DNA from: CAZADA01 sp964483775
Lineage (GTDB): Bacteria > Pseudomonadota > Alphaproteobacteria > Caulobacterales > Maricaulaceae
Reading direction: 5' to 3'
NCBI GenBank assembly: GCA_964483775.1
Contig: CAZADA010000040.1
Location: 1 to 23,481 of the forward strand
DNA length: 23,481 nucleotides
How positions within the stretch are numbered: position 1 is the first letter of the stretch; every line of letters begins with the position of its first letter. Below are positions 8,851-15,826 of the stretch, piece by piece. The notes under the pieces were generated by a model that was not told the DNA's origin, searched no databases, and saw only the letters and a list, made by a program, of their open reading frames with translations. A program made the position numbers and the translations under genes.

Positions 8851-8887
8851 GGGACCTTGCTCGGGACTCGCGGACGCGCTTGTGTTG

Positions 8888-8915
8888 AAGGCCCAGCTGT
8901 TGCGCTGGGCCTTTT
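8888..8915 (+). terminator. Intrinsic (Rho-independent) terminator after skp
   Basis: AAGGCCCAGC (8888-8897) pairs perfectly with GCTGGGCCTT (8904-8913) around the six-base loop TGTTGC, and the stem runs into TTTT at 8912-8915 followed by GCTTT. This is the clearest terminator in the window. It separates the tsf-skp run from the lipid A block, which implies that lpxD needs its own promoter or partial readthrough. Confidence 0.8.
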
Positions 8916-9028
8916 GCTTTGGTCGTCGGGCGCTTGGCGTTTGACGATGGGACGGGGTTCGTGCTGTGTGTCGCCCTCTCGGGCGAGGGTTGGGTTGGCG
9001 AGTTTTGACGTGCTGAGGTGGTGCGCCC

Positions 9029-10063
9029 ATGGTGGATGAGCGGTTCTATCAGCGTCTTGGGGCGCACCGGCTTGACGCGCTGGCTGAGGCGATTGGGGCC
9101 CAGCCGCTATCGGATGACGACGGCGAACGCGCAGTTGATGACGTCGCGGCGCTGTCCTCGGCCCAAGAGGGGTGCTTGACGTATTACGACGACCCCAAGC
9201 GGGTCGGCGATTGGGGCGAAGCGCGGCCCACGGCCTGTCTTGTTCGGGCCGACCATGCTGACGCGGTGCAAGAGGCGGGGGCTGTGCCGCTGATTGTTGA
9301 GCGCCCGCAAGTTGCGTTCGTGCAGGCGGCCAGGCGGATCATCGCGCCGAGGGCTCTGTATGATCGCGACTATGTGGACGATACGCCGCCGCAACTCGCC
9401 GATAGCGTCGAGTGTGCGCCCGGCGTGGTCATCGCTGGGGGAGCGGTGTTGGGTCCCGACGTTGTGGTGGAGCCGGGGGCTGTGATCGGGCCGGGCGTTC
9501 AGATTGGTGCGGGATCGCGGATTGGCGCGAATGCCGTCATCAGTTTCGCGATCCTCGGGGAAGGTTGCCAGATCCATGCTGGTGCGGTGTTGGGCGACAG
9601 CGGCTTTGGTCTGGCGCTGGATTCGCAAGGGCCGGTGGACGCGCCGCATTTTGGGCTGGTCAGGCTGGGCGATCGGGTCACGGTCGGCTGCAACACCACG
9701 GTCGATCGGGGGCGCTTTGACGACACGTTTCTCGACGACGATGTGAAAGTCGATAACCTGGTGCAGATCGCTCACAATGTTCGCATCGGCAAGGGATGCG
9801 TGATCGCTGGGTGCTGCGGGATCGCGGGCAGTGCGGTGCTTGGCGCGGGCGTTCAGCTGGGCGGCGCGGCCGGGGTCGCTGATCACGTGACCATTGGCGA
9901 TCACGCTAAGCTTGCCGCGGCTGCGTATCTCATGCGAGATGTTCCGGCTGGTGAGACGTGGGCCGGCGGGCCGGCGCGCAAAATCCAAACGTTTTTCCGC
10001 GAGGTGGCCACGCTTAGCAGGCTGGCGGCGCGGGGGAAATCGGGAACGAGTAAGGAAACGTGA
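9029..10063 (+). CDS. lpxD: UDP-3-O-(3-hydroxyacyl)glucosamine N-acyltransferase
   Basis: LpxD transfers the second hydroxyacyl chain from acyl carrier protein to the glucosamine nitrogen, the third step of lipid A synthesis in the cytoplasm. The 344-residue product has the expected N-terminal uridine-binding domain (to about residue 105). A left-handed beta-helix of hexapeptide repeats follows (about 120-300), visible as series such as GVVIAGGAVLGPDVVVEPGA. The catalytic histidine is His249 in VQIAHNVRIG. Upstream of the ATG is GAGGTGG. It is the first gene of the lipid A block, downstream of the terminator. Its stop overlaps the fabZ start by one base. Confidence 0.95.
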   Translation: MVDERFYQRLGAHRLDALAEAIGAQPLSDDDGERAVDDVAALSSAQEGCLTYYDDPKRVGDWGEARPTACLVRADHADAVQEAGAVPLIVERPQVAFVQAARRIIAPRALYDRDYVDDTPPQLADSVECAPGVVIAGGAVLGPDVVVEPGAVIGPGVQIGAGSRIGANAVISFAILGEGCQIHAGAVLGDSGFGLALDSQGPVDAPHFGLVRLGDRVTVGCNTTVDRGRFDDTFLDDDVKVDNLVQIAHNVRIGKGCVIAGCCGIAGSAVLGAGVQLGGAAGVADHVTIGDHAKLAAAAYLMRDVPAGETWAGGPARKIQTFFREVATLSRLAARGKSGTSKET

Positions 10064-10542
10064 TGAGCGTGGCCGACGCAACGAAACACGATGCGGGACA
10101 TAGCATTTCGCCCGAAGAGGTGCTCAAGCTGTTGCCGCACCGCTATCCGTTTTTACTGGTGGATCGGGCCGTGGACTACGTGCCGATGCAATCCATTTGT
10201 GGGGTGAAGTCGGTCACGGCCAACGAGCCCTACTTTCAAGGGCATTTCCCGGGACGTCCGATCATGCCTGGGGTGCTGGTGATTGAAGCCATGGCGCAGA
10301 CGGGCGCGATTTTGATGTCCAAGTCGCTGGACGTGGATGTGTCGCGCCACACGGTGTTTTTCATGTCCGTTGACAAGGCGCGGTTTCGCCATCCGGTGCG
10401 CCCGGGGGACGTGCTGACCATGCCGGTCGAGGCGGTGTTTTCCCGGCGGAGCGTGTTCAAGTTCGCCGGTGAGGCTCTGGTCAATGGCGAACGGGCCGCC
10501 CAAGCCGAGTTCGCAGCGAAAGTCGTTGAGCTCGATCCGTGA
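10063..10542 (+). CDS. fabZ: 3-hydroxyacyl-[acyl-carrier-protein] dehydratase FabZ
   Basis: FabZ removes water from 3-hydroxyacyl-ACP in fatty acid elongation. It competes for the same hydroxyacyl-ACP pool that LpxA and LpxD use, which explains its place between them. The 159-residue product shows the hot-dog fold landmarks HRYPFLLVDR and GHFPGRPIMPGVLVIEAMAQ, with catalytic His61 in the second and the conserved glutamate of VIEAMAQ. The ATG at 10063 forms TGATG with the lpxD stop, with TAAGGAAA as Shine-Dalgarno; the GTG at 10060 is an alternative giving one more residue. The stop overlaps the lpxA start by four bases. Confidence 0.95.
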   Translation: MSVADATKHDAGHSISPEEVLKLLPHRYPFLLVDRAVDYVPMQSICGVKSVTANEPYFQGHFPGRPIMPGVLVIEAMAQTGAILMSKSLDVDVSRHTVFFMSVDKARFRHPVRPGDVLTMPVEAVFSRRSVFKFAGEALVNGERAAQAEFAAKVVELDP

Positions 10543-11330
10543 GCGTGGCGATCGACGAGTCGGCCGTTATCGCGCCGGGCGTGGAGCTGGGCGAGGACGT
10601 GGAGATCGGCCCGTACTGTGTGGTTGAGCGCGGCGCGCAGCTGGGCGATCGTACGAAGTTGTGCTCCCACGTTGTGGTCTACGCCCATGCGCAATTGGGC
10701 GCCGATTGCATGGTCTATCCCCATGCCGTACTTGGTGCGCCGCCTCAAGACTTTAAGTATCAAGGCGAAGACAGCAAGCTCGTCATCGGTGAGCGCAACG
10801 TGATCCGCGAACAGGTCACCATGCATATCGGCACAGGCGTGGGTCGTGGCGAAACCATCGTGGGAAACGATGGGTACTTTATGGTCGGCGCGCACATCGG
10901 CCATGACTGCGTGGTTGGCGATCGGGTGACATTTGCGAATATGGCGACCCTGGGCGGGCACGTGGTTGTTGGCGACCAGGTGATCATGGGGGGGCTCAGC
11001 GCGGTGCACCAGTACTGTCGGATCGGACGTCACGCGTTTATTGGCGGGGGGGCGGCGGTGACCGGCGATGTGATCCCGTATGGGATGGTGGACAATCGCG
11101 GCTGGTTGGCGGGTCTTAACTTGGTGGGTCTGAAGCGGCGGGGGTTTCCACGCGAGACCATCCACGACATGCGCACGGCGTACCGGTTGTTCTTCGCCGA
11201 TGAGGGCGCGTTTCAAGAGCGTGTTGATGACGCCGCCCGGCTGTTTGCCGAGCGCCCGGAAGCCATGGAAATGGTGGAGTTTGTTCGCGCTGACGCCCAG
11301 CGCCCGCTCTGTGTCCCCGAAGCGCGGTGA
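10539..11330 (+). CDS. lpxA: Acyl-ACP--UDP-N-acetylglucosamine O-acyltransferase
   Basis: LpxA starts lipid A synthesis by placing a hydroxyacyl chain on the 3-hydroxyl of UDP-GlcNAc (or its 3-amino analogue in some bacteria). The 263-residue length equals the family norm of about 262. Hexapeptide repeats run from residue 5 to about 185. The catalytic histidine is His122 in GAHIGHDCVVG, and the characteristic SAVHQYCRIGRHAFIGGGAA and DNRGWLAGLNLVGLKRRGF follow before the C-terminal helical domain. The start GTG at 10539 overlaps the fabZ stop (GTGA); GTG at 10545 is a close alternative. A gnnA/gnnB pair, needed for the 3-amino substrate, is not in the window. Confidence 0.95.
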   Translation: MSVAIDESAVIAPGVELGEDVEIGPYCVVERGAQLGDRTKLCSHVVVYAHAQLGADCMVYPHAVLGAPPQDFKYQGEDSKLVIGERNVIREQVTMHIGTGVGRGETIVGNDGYFMVGAHIGHDCVVGDRVTFANMATLGGHVVVGDQVIMGGLSAVHQYCRIGRHAFIGGGAAVTGDVIPYGMVDNRGWLAGLNLVGLKRRGFPRETIHDMRTAYRLFFADEGAFQERVDDAARLFAERPEAMEMVEFVRADAQRPLCVPEAR

Positions 11331-12256
11331 CGATCGGGGTGATGGCTCAGGGCGAGGAGGATGGTGAAGCGCCGACGTGGCGGCGGCTTGGCATCATTGC
11401 AGGGGGTGGGGATTTGCCCCTTCATATCGCCAAAGCGTGCCAAGACGCTGGTCAAGACCCGTTCGTGATTGGGCTGCGCGGTTGGGCTGATGAGGCCGCC
11501 TTGGCCGCCTATGATCATGACTGGGCGGGCGTGGGGGAAATCGGACGTGTGATCAAGGCCTTGAAGGCGCACAACTGTGACGCCCTGACCTTTGCCGGTA
11601 TCGTCAAACGCCCCAATTTTTCAACGCTGAAACTCGACTGGAAGGGCGCACAGCTCGTGCCCAAAGCGATCGCTGCGGCGGCGCGCGGCGATGATGCTCT
11701 GCTGCGCATGGTGATCGAAACCTTTGAGGCGGAAGGCTTTGCCGTGGTTGGGGCGCATGACGCGGCGCGCCAGCTCCGGGCGCCTCTGGGACCGCTTGGG
11801 GCGCTGGCGCCCAACGAGGCTCACATGCGCGATATCGCGCTGGCGTTCCGGGTGGCGCGGGCGCTTGGCGCGCACGATGTCGGTCAGGGCTGTGTGGTGT
11901 GTGACGGCTTGGTGTTGGCGCTGGAAGCTCAAGAGGGCACCGACGCGATGTTGGCCCGTGTGCCGGCTCTGCCGGATACGGTGCGCGGCTCGCCCGATGC
12001 GCGCCGTGGGGTTCTCGTCAAGCTGGTGAAGCCGGGGCAAGAGCGGCGCATTGATCTGCCGACGATTGGTCAGTCGACGGTGGAGGGCGCGTCGCGGGCG
12101 GGACTGGCCGGCATCGTGGTGGAGGCCGGCGCCGCGTTGGTGCTGGAGCGCGGTGCGATTGCGGCTGCGGCCGATGCGGCGGGCTTGTTTGTCATTGGCT
12201 TGGACGTGGACGCGATGCTGGTCGACAGTCCAGCGGACGATGAGGTCGCGACGTGA
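11327..12256 (+). CDS. lpxI: UDP-2,3-diacylglucosamine pyrophosphatase LpxI (DUF1009 family)
   Basis: LpxI hydrolyses UDP-2,3-diacylglucosamine to lipid X, the step done by the unrelated LpxH in gammaproteobacteria and characterised as LpxI in Caulobacter. The 309-residue product shows LGIIAGGGDLPLHIAKA near the N-terminus and IVKRPNFSTLKLDWKG in the middle. The C-terminal domain contains KLVKPGQERRIDLPTIG and a segment ending FVIGLDVDAM. It is about 25 residues longer than usual because of a charged N-terminal leader. The ATG at 11342 would remove five of these. The GTG at 11327 overlaps the lpxA stop (GTGA), and the gene overlaps lpxB by four bases. Position between lpxA and lpxB is the standard alphaproteobacterial arrangement. 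Confidence 0.9.
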   Translation: MTIGVMAQGEEDGEAPTWRRLGIIAGGGDLPLHIAKACQDAGQDPFVIGLRGWADEAALAAYDHDWAGVGEIGRVIKALKAHNCDALTFAGIVKRPNFSTLKLDWKGAQLVPKAIAAAARGDDALLRMVIETFEAEGFAVVGAHDAARQLRAPLGPLGALAPNEAHMRDIALAFRVARALGAHDVGQGCVVCDGLVLALEAQEGTDAMLARVPALPDTVRGSPDARRGVLVKLVKPGQERRIDLPTIGQSTVEGASRAGLAGIVVEAGAALVLERGAIAAAADAAGLFVIGLDVDAMLVDSPADDEVAT

Positions 12257-13410
12257 GTTCAGACCCAAAGACCGTGTTCATGACCGCCGTCGAGGCGTCG
12301 GGCGATCTGCTCGGCGCTGAACTGATCGACGAGGTGGGCCGACGGACGAGCGGTGTGCGCTTCATTGGTCTTGGAGGGCCGCAGATGGCGGCGCGCGGCG
12401 TGCGCTCGGACATCGATATCTCGGCGATGCAGACCTTAGGCATTTGGGACGGTCTGATGAACATGCGCCGGGCCACGGCGTTGGCCCGTGAGGTTGCGCT
12501 TGAGGCCGCTGAGCAAGGCCCGGACATGGCCGTACTGATCGACAGTTGGGGGTTTTCGTTGCGCGTGGCGATGGCGTTGCGCGAAACGACGCCGGACACG
12601 TCGATTGTGAAGTATATCGGGCCGCAAGTGTGGGCGTCCCGGCCCAGCCGAGCCCGTCAGTTGGCGCGGTATGTCGATCACATGCTGTGCATCTTCCCCT
12701 TTGAAACACCCTATTACGAACCGCTGGGACTGCCATGCACGGTGGTCGGTTATCCGCCCTTGTCGCGCACGCAAACTGGTGATGGACGCGCGTTTCGGGA
12801 GCGGCGCGGCCTGGGTTCGGACGAGCCGGTGTTGCTGGTGCTGTTCGGCAGCCGTCCCAAAGAGATCACGCGGATCGCCGATGCTTTTGAAGGCGCGATT
12901 GCGGCCTTGGTGGACGAACGGCCGGAGTTGACGGTTGTGGTTGTCACCGCATCCAGCGTCGCGGACTTGATTGCCCAACGGGCTCGGGACTGGCCGTTTC
13001 AAGCTTTGATCGTGGATGAGACCGATAAGGTGGATGCGTTCGCCGCGGCAACCGTTGCGCTGGCGGTGTCTGGCACGGTGACCACCGAAGTCGCCATGCA
13101 GGAAACCCCCGTTGTCGTTGGGTATCGAACCGATTGGTTGACGTGGGCTATCGCTCGGTCTGGCTTCTTGCAAACCAAATACATCACGCTGTTGAACGTC
13201 ATGGCGGGTTCGGACATTGCGCCGGAGTTTATCCAGACGCGCTGTACATCGCGCCATTTGTCGGCCGCGGTTGGCCGTTTGCTCGACGATCCTGTGGCGC
13301 GCACCGCTCAAGTGGTGGCGCAAAATCAAGCTTTGGACGCCATGGGGCGCGGCTTGCCGCCGCCGGCCGCGCTGGCGGCTGACGCCATCCTGGAACGTTT
13401 GGGCGTCTAG
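12253..13410 (+). CDS. lpxB: Lipid-A-disaccharide synthase
   Basis: LpxB is an inverting glycosyltransferase (GT19 family) that joins lipid X and UDP-2,3-diacylglucosamine into the lipid A disaccharide at the inner face of the membrane. The 385-residue product has the family opening TAVEASGDLLGAELIDEV and then FIGLGGPQMAARGV. It also has the SIVKYIGPQVWASRPSRARQ segment and the donor-binding region SGTVTTEVAMQETPVVVGYR followed by the hydrophobic TKYITLLNVMAG. The GTG start overlaps lpxI (GTGA). This is the last gene of the lipid A run; the next gene, on the opposite strand, ends 12 bases away, and I see no terminator hairpin in the gap. Confidence 0.95.
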   Translation: MSSDPKTVFMTAVEASGDLLGAELIDEVGRRTSGVRFIGLGGPQMAARGVRSDIDISAMQTLGIWDGLMNMRRATALAREVALEAAEQGPDMAVLIDSWGFSLRVAMALRETTPDTSIVKYIGPQVWASRPSRARQLARYVDHMLCIFPFETPYYEPLGLPCTVVGYPPLSRTQTGDGRAFRERRGLGSDEPVLLVLFGSRPKEITRIADAFEGAIAALVDERPELTVVVVTASSVADLIAQRARDWPFQALIVDETDKVDAFAAATVALAVSGTVTTEVAMQETPVVVGYRTDWLTWAIARSGFLQTKYITLLNVMAGSDIAPEFIQTRCTSRHLSAAVGRLLDDPVARTAQVVAQNQALDAMGRGLPPPAALAADAILERLGV

Positions 13411-13422
13411 CCCGACGGAACG

Positions 13423-14676
13423 TTACGCTGTGGTGGCGGGCAGGGCTATCGTCGCGGCGGCCAGCGCTGCGACGCCTTCGCGGCGTCCGGTGAAGCCGAG
13501 TTGTTCCGTCGTGGTGGCTTTGACCGAAACCCGGTCTGGGTCGATCGACAAGATCTCGGCCAAGCGTGTGCGCATGGCCTCACGATGCGGACCGACTTTG
13601 GGGCGTTCGCAGATCAACGTCAGGTCGGCGTGAATGATCCGTCCGCGCCGGGCCGCCACCAAGTCACGGGCGTGCTCGAGGAACAGATGCGAGGCCGCGC
13701 CGGCCCATCTGGGGTCGTCGGGCGGGAAATGGGCACCGATATCGCCCTCGCTCAGCGCGCCCAGGAGGGCGTCGGTGACCGCGTGCAGCCCAACGTCCGC
13801 GTCGGAATGGCCGGCAAGGGCGTGGGTGTGTTCGATCCTGACGCCGCACAACATGACATGGTCGCCAGGGGTGAAGGCGTGGACGTCAAACCCCTGGCCG
13901 GTGCGGTATTCCATGACTGGCTCCTCATTGTCGTCGGACGGCTCGGAACGACGGGCGATTAAAGTTGCGGCGAGGCCAAAGTCCTCCGCGACGGTGAGTT
14001 TCATGTTGTCCGGTGAGCCGATGGCGAGGGCGACCGGCAGACCGGCTGTTTCGGCGACGGCGGCGTCATCGGTGAGGGCTTGACCCGCGGCGCTGCGGTG
14101 GGCGGACAGAATGGGGGCGAAAGCGAAGCCTTGCGGCGTTTGAGCGCGCCACAGCTGATCGCGGGGCAATGTGGCTGCGATGGTCGGCCTGGGGGCGTTA
14201 TCCTGGCCGCGTTTCAGGGTGTCGGTGACGGGCAAAGCGGCGATGGCGCCGGGACTGGTTTGAAGGGCGGCCAACACGCGATCAATCACGTCGCTGGTGA
14301 CGAAGGGCCGTGCGGCGTCGTGAATGAGGACCGTCTGGGGGCTCTGGCTTTCAAGGTGCTCAAGGCCGCTGCGCACGGAGTCCTGGCGTTCCGCGCCGCC
14401 CATGGCGTGATGAACGACGTGGTCGCGCAGGTGGCCAGGCAAGGCGTTTAGGGCGTTTTGGTACGCGGTCACATCATCGGGATGAATCACGGCGCAGACC
14501 GCATCAACGCCGTCGTGGCGCAGAAATACTTCCATGGTCCAGGTCAGGACGGGTCGGCCGGCCAACACCGCATACTGCTTGGGTCGATCCAATCCCGCTC
14601 GGGCGCCGCGGCCGGCGGCAACGATTAAAGCTATGATGTCGGCCACGCGCTGTCGCCTTCGCTCAGTTGTGCTCAC
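13423..14676 (-). CDS. ispDF: Bifunctional IspD/IspF (MEP cytidylyltransferase / MEcPP synthase)
   Basis: This fusion carries out two non-consecutive MEP-pathway steps: CTP-dependent formation of CDP-methylerythritol (IspD) and cyclisation to methylerythritol cyclodiphosphate (IspF). The 417-residue product has the IspD nucleotide-binding loop IVAAGRGARAGLDRPKQY (residues 18-35) and HDAARPF (119-125). A short acidic linker near 245-255 follows. The IspF domain starts near 256, with metal ligands Asp264 and His266 (GFDVHAF) and His298 (SDADVGLHAV). Start choice is open: GTG at 14676, or GTG at 14646, which begins directly before ADIIALIVAAG and has GAAGG upstream; I slightly favour 14646 but give the longer form. 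The fusion is common in alphaproteobacteria. It is convergent with lpxB and divergent from dusB. Confidence 0.95.
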   Translation of the reverse strand: MSTTERRRQRVADIIALIVAAGRGARAGLDRPKQYAVLAGRPVLTWTMEVFLRHDGVDAVCAVIHPDDVTAYQNALNALPGHLRDHVVHHAMGGAERQDSVRSGLEHLESQSPQTVLIHDAARPFVTSDVIDRVLAALQTSPGAIAALPVTDTLKRGQDNAPRPTIAATLPRDQLWRAQTPQGFAFAPILSAHRSAAGQALTDDAAVAETAGLPVALAIGSPDNMKLTVAEDFGLAATLIARRSEPSDDNEEPVMEYRTGQGFDVHAFTPGDHVMLCGVRIEHTHALAGHSDADVGLHAVTDALLGALSEGDIGAHFPPDDPRWAGAASHLFLEHARDLVAARRGRIIHADLTLICERPKVGPHREAMRTRLAEILSIDPDRVSVKATTTEQLGFTGRREGVAALAAATIALPATTA

Positions 14677-14695
14677 ACGTTGACTTAGCCTGCGC

Positions 14696-14716
14696 TGGCG
14701 GCCACCAAAACCGCCA
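14696..14716 (+). repeat. Small hairpin touching the dusB start codon
   Basis: TGGCGG (14696-14701) and CCGCCA (14711-14716) are perfect inverted arms around the nine-base loop CCACCAAAA; the last base of the second arm is the A of the dusB ATG. No purine-rich Shine-Dalgarno is present. Any effect on initiation is inference, and a six-base stem of this composition can occur by chance. Confidence 0.35.
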
Positions 14717-15723
14717 TGCTCACGCAGATTGGATCGATACCCATTGGCGCACCCGCGATTCTGGCCCCCATGTCAGGCGTAACGGACTTGCCGTTTCGCC
14801 GGATCGCCAAGCGGTTCGGCGCCGGACTGGTGGTTTCGGAGATGGTGGCGAGCGAAATGCTGGCGGAGGGACGAGGCGACGTGGTGCGCCGGGCGGCCGC
14901 CGACGCGGCCGTTGCGCCGCGGGTCATTCAATTGGCCGGTCGTGAAGCGCAGTGGATGAAGATTGGAGCCGAACTTGCCGTGGACGCCGGCGCTGACATC
15001 ATCGACATCAACATGGGCTGTCCGGCGCGCCATGTGACCAAAGGACTGTCTGGCTCAGCGTTGATGCGTGATCTGGATCACGCCGAGCGCTTGATTGAGG
15101 CGACGCTTGTCGGGGCGGGCGCGACGCCGGTGACGCTGAAGATGCGGTTGGGCTGGGATCGTGACAGCTTGAACGCGCCCGATTTGGCGCAGCGCGCCCA
15201 GGCGGCGGGCGTTCAGGCGCTCACGGTGCACGGGCGCACGCGCCAACAGTTCTACGATGGGCAGGCCGATTGGTCGCGTGTGCGCGACACCGTCAGTGCG
15301 GTTTCCATACCCGTGACCGTGAATGGCGACATTGCGAGCCTGGCGGACGCCCAGGCCGCCTTGCAGGCGAGCGGCGCGGACGCGGTCATGATCGGTCGGG
15401 CCGCCTATGGTCGGCCATGGTTGGTGGGGCAAGTCGCTGCGGGATTGACTGGCGAAGCGCCGCCGGCCGAACCGAGTCTCGCCGCCATTGGCGATCTTGC
15501 CGCGGAGCAGTTGGATGAAACGCTGGCGCTCTATGGCGCGGAGCTTGGCCTGCGGACGTTTCGCAAACATCTGGCGTGGTACTGGGGGCACATTGAGGCC
15601 CTTGAGCCGGCGCGCGATGTGCGCGCCGAACGCGCTCGGGTGTGCCGGTTGGACTGTCCAAGGGCGGTCCAACGGGCCTTGAGCGCCGCTTTCGGGACGG
15701 GCGCCCGGCACGCCGCCGCCTGA
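14716..15723 (+). CDS. dusB: tRNA-dihydrouridine synthase (DusB/NifR3 family)
   Basis: Dus enzymes reduce uridine to dihydrouridine in tRNA using FMN and NADPH. The 335-residue product has the TIM-barrel opening APAILAPMSGVTDLPFRR and then IDINMGCPARHVTKGLSGSA with the catalytic Cys102. VTLKMRLGWD, LTVHGRTRQQFYDGQADW, VNGDI and the FMN-phosphate-binding DAVMIGRAAYGRPWL follow, with a small helical C-terminal domain. In alphaproteobacteria this gene (nifR3) usually heads the ntrBCYX region, as it heads ntrYX here. The ATG at 14716 has no Shine-Dalgarno, but the conserved core begins only about 13 residues later, so a later start is unlikely. Only 39 bases separate it from the longest form of ispDF. 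Confidence 0.95.
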   Translation: MLTQIGSIPIGAPAILAPMSGVTDLPFRRIAKRFGAGLVVSEMVASEMLAEGRGDVVRRAAADAAVAPRVIQLAGREAQWMKIGAELAVDAGADIIDINMGCPARHVTKGLSGSALMRDLDHAERLIEATLVGAGATPVTLKMRLGWDRDSLNAPDLAQRAQAAGVQALTVHGRTRQQFYDGQADWSRVRDTVSAVSIPVTVNGDIASLADAQAALQASGADAVMIGRAAYGRPWLVGQVAAGLTGEAPPAEPSLAAIGDLAAEQLDETLALYGAELGLRTFRKHLAWYWGHIEALEPARDVRAERARVCRLDCPRAVQRALSAAFGTGARHAAA

Positions 15724-15738
15724 ATCGCGCCCCTTAGA

Positions 15739-15785
15739 ACCTAGGTGTTGATGCTTAAGTGCAACACTGTTGATCTTGAGCAACA
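15739..15785. repeat. Cluster of short palindromes upstream of ntrY
   Basis: Within 47 bases lie ACCTAGGT (15739-15746), CTTAAG (15754-15759) and CAACA-C-TGTTG (15762-15772). A third CAACA at 15781-15785 pairs again with the TGTTG across ATCTTGAG. The CAACA/TGTTG set could be a regulator site or alternative RNA stems. No known regulator consensus is recognised. Confidence 0.4.
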
Positions 15786-15800
15786 AGGTGGCAGTATACC
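15770..15800 (+). promoter_or_regulatory. Possible ntrY promoter
   Basis: TTGATC (15770-15775) and TATACC (15795-15800) resemble -35 and -10 boxes, but the 19-base spacer is longer than ideal. The region is less GC-rich than its surroundings and overlaps the CAACA/TGTTG repeats. The 103-bp gap between dusB and ntrY makes a promoter here plausible, not shown. Confidence 0.3.
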
Positions 15801-15814
15801 CTGCGCGGGGGTGC

Positions 15815-15820
15815 AGGGAG
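15815..15820 (+). promoter_or_regulatory. Shine-Dalgarno that decides the ntrY start
   Basis: AGGGAG lies six bases before the GTG at 15827. The next in-frame ATG (15845) has no comparable signal, and the upstream in-frame TTG at 15770 lies within the palindrome cluster. Confidence 0.6.
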
Positions 15821-15826
15821 ACTGAG

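Larger units (their letters stand above)
8807..9028. other. 222-bp non-coding spacer between skp and lpxD
   Basis: This is the longest gap in the window. It holds a GC hairpin (8834-8850), the terminator (8888-8915) and a third small hairpin, TCGCCC-TCTC-GGGCGA at 8971-8986. TTGACG occurs at 8941-8946 and 9005-9010 and could be a -35 element, but no acceptable -10 sits at the right distance from the first, and for the second it would fall inside lpxD. I therefore see no promoter I can defend, although one is expected here. A 44-codon reading frame (8810-8944) runs through the terminator and is not credible. Confidence 0.6.

Noticed and set aside
8810..8944. A 44-codon frame (ATG to TGA) in the skp-lpxD gap
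   Set aside because: It runs straight through a strong intrinsic terminator, has no Shine-Dalgarno, and is Arg/Gly/Ala-rich as random GC-rich sequence would be.
8941..8970. A sigma-70 promoter for lpxD based on TTGACG at 8941
   Set aside because: Sequences 16-18 bases downstream are GT-rich with no TATAAT-like or GCTANA-like box.
15788..15805. A sigma-54-like site upstream of ntrY (TGGCAG followed by CTGC)
   Set aside because: The spacing between the GG and GC pairs is 11 bases, not the required 10, and the -12 half is weak.
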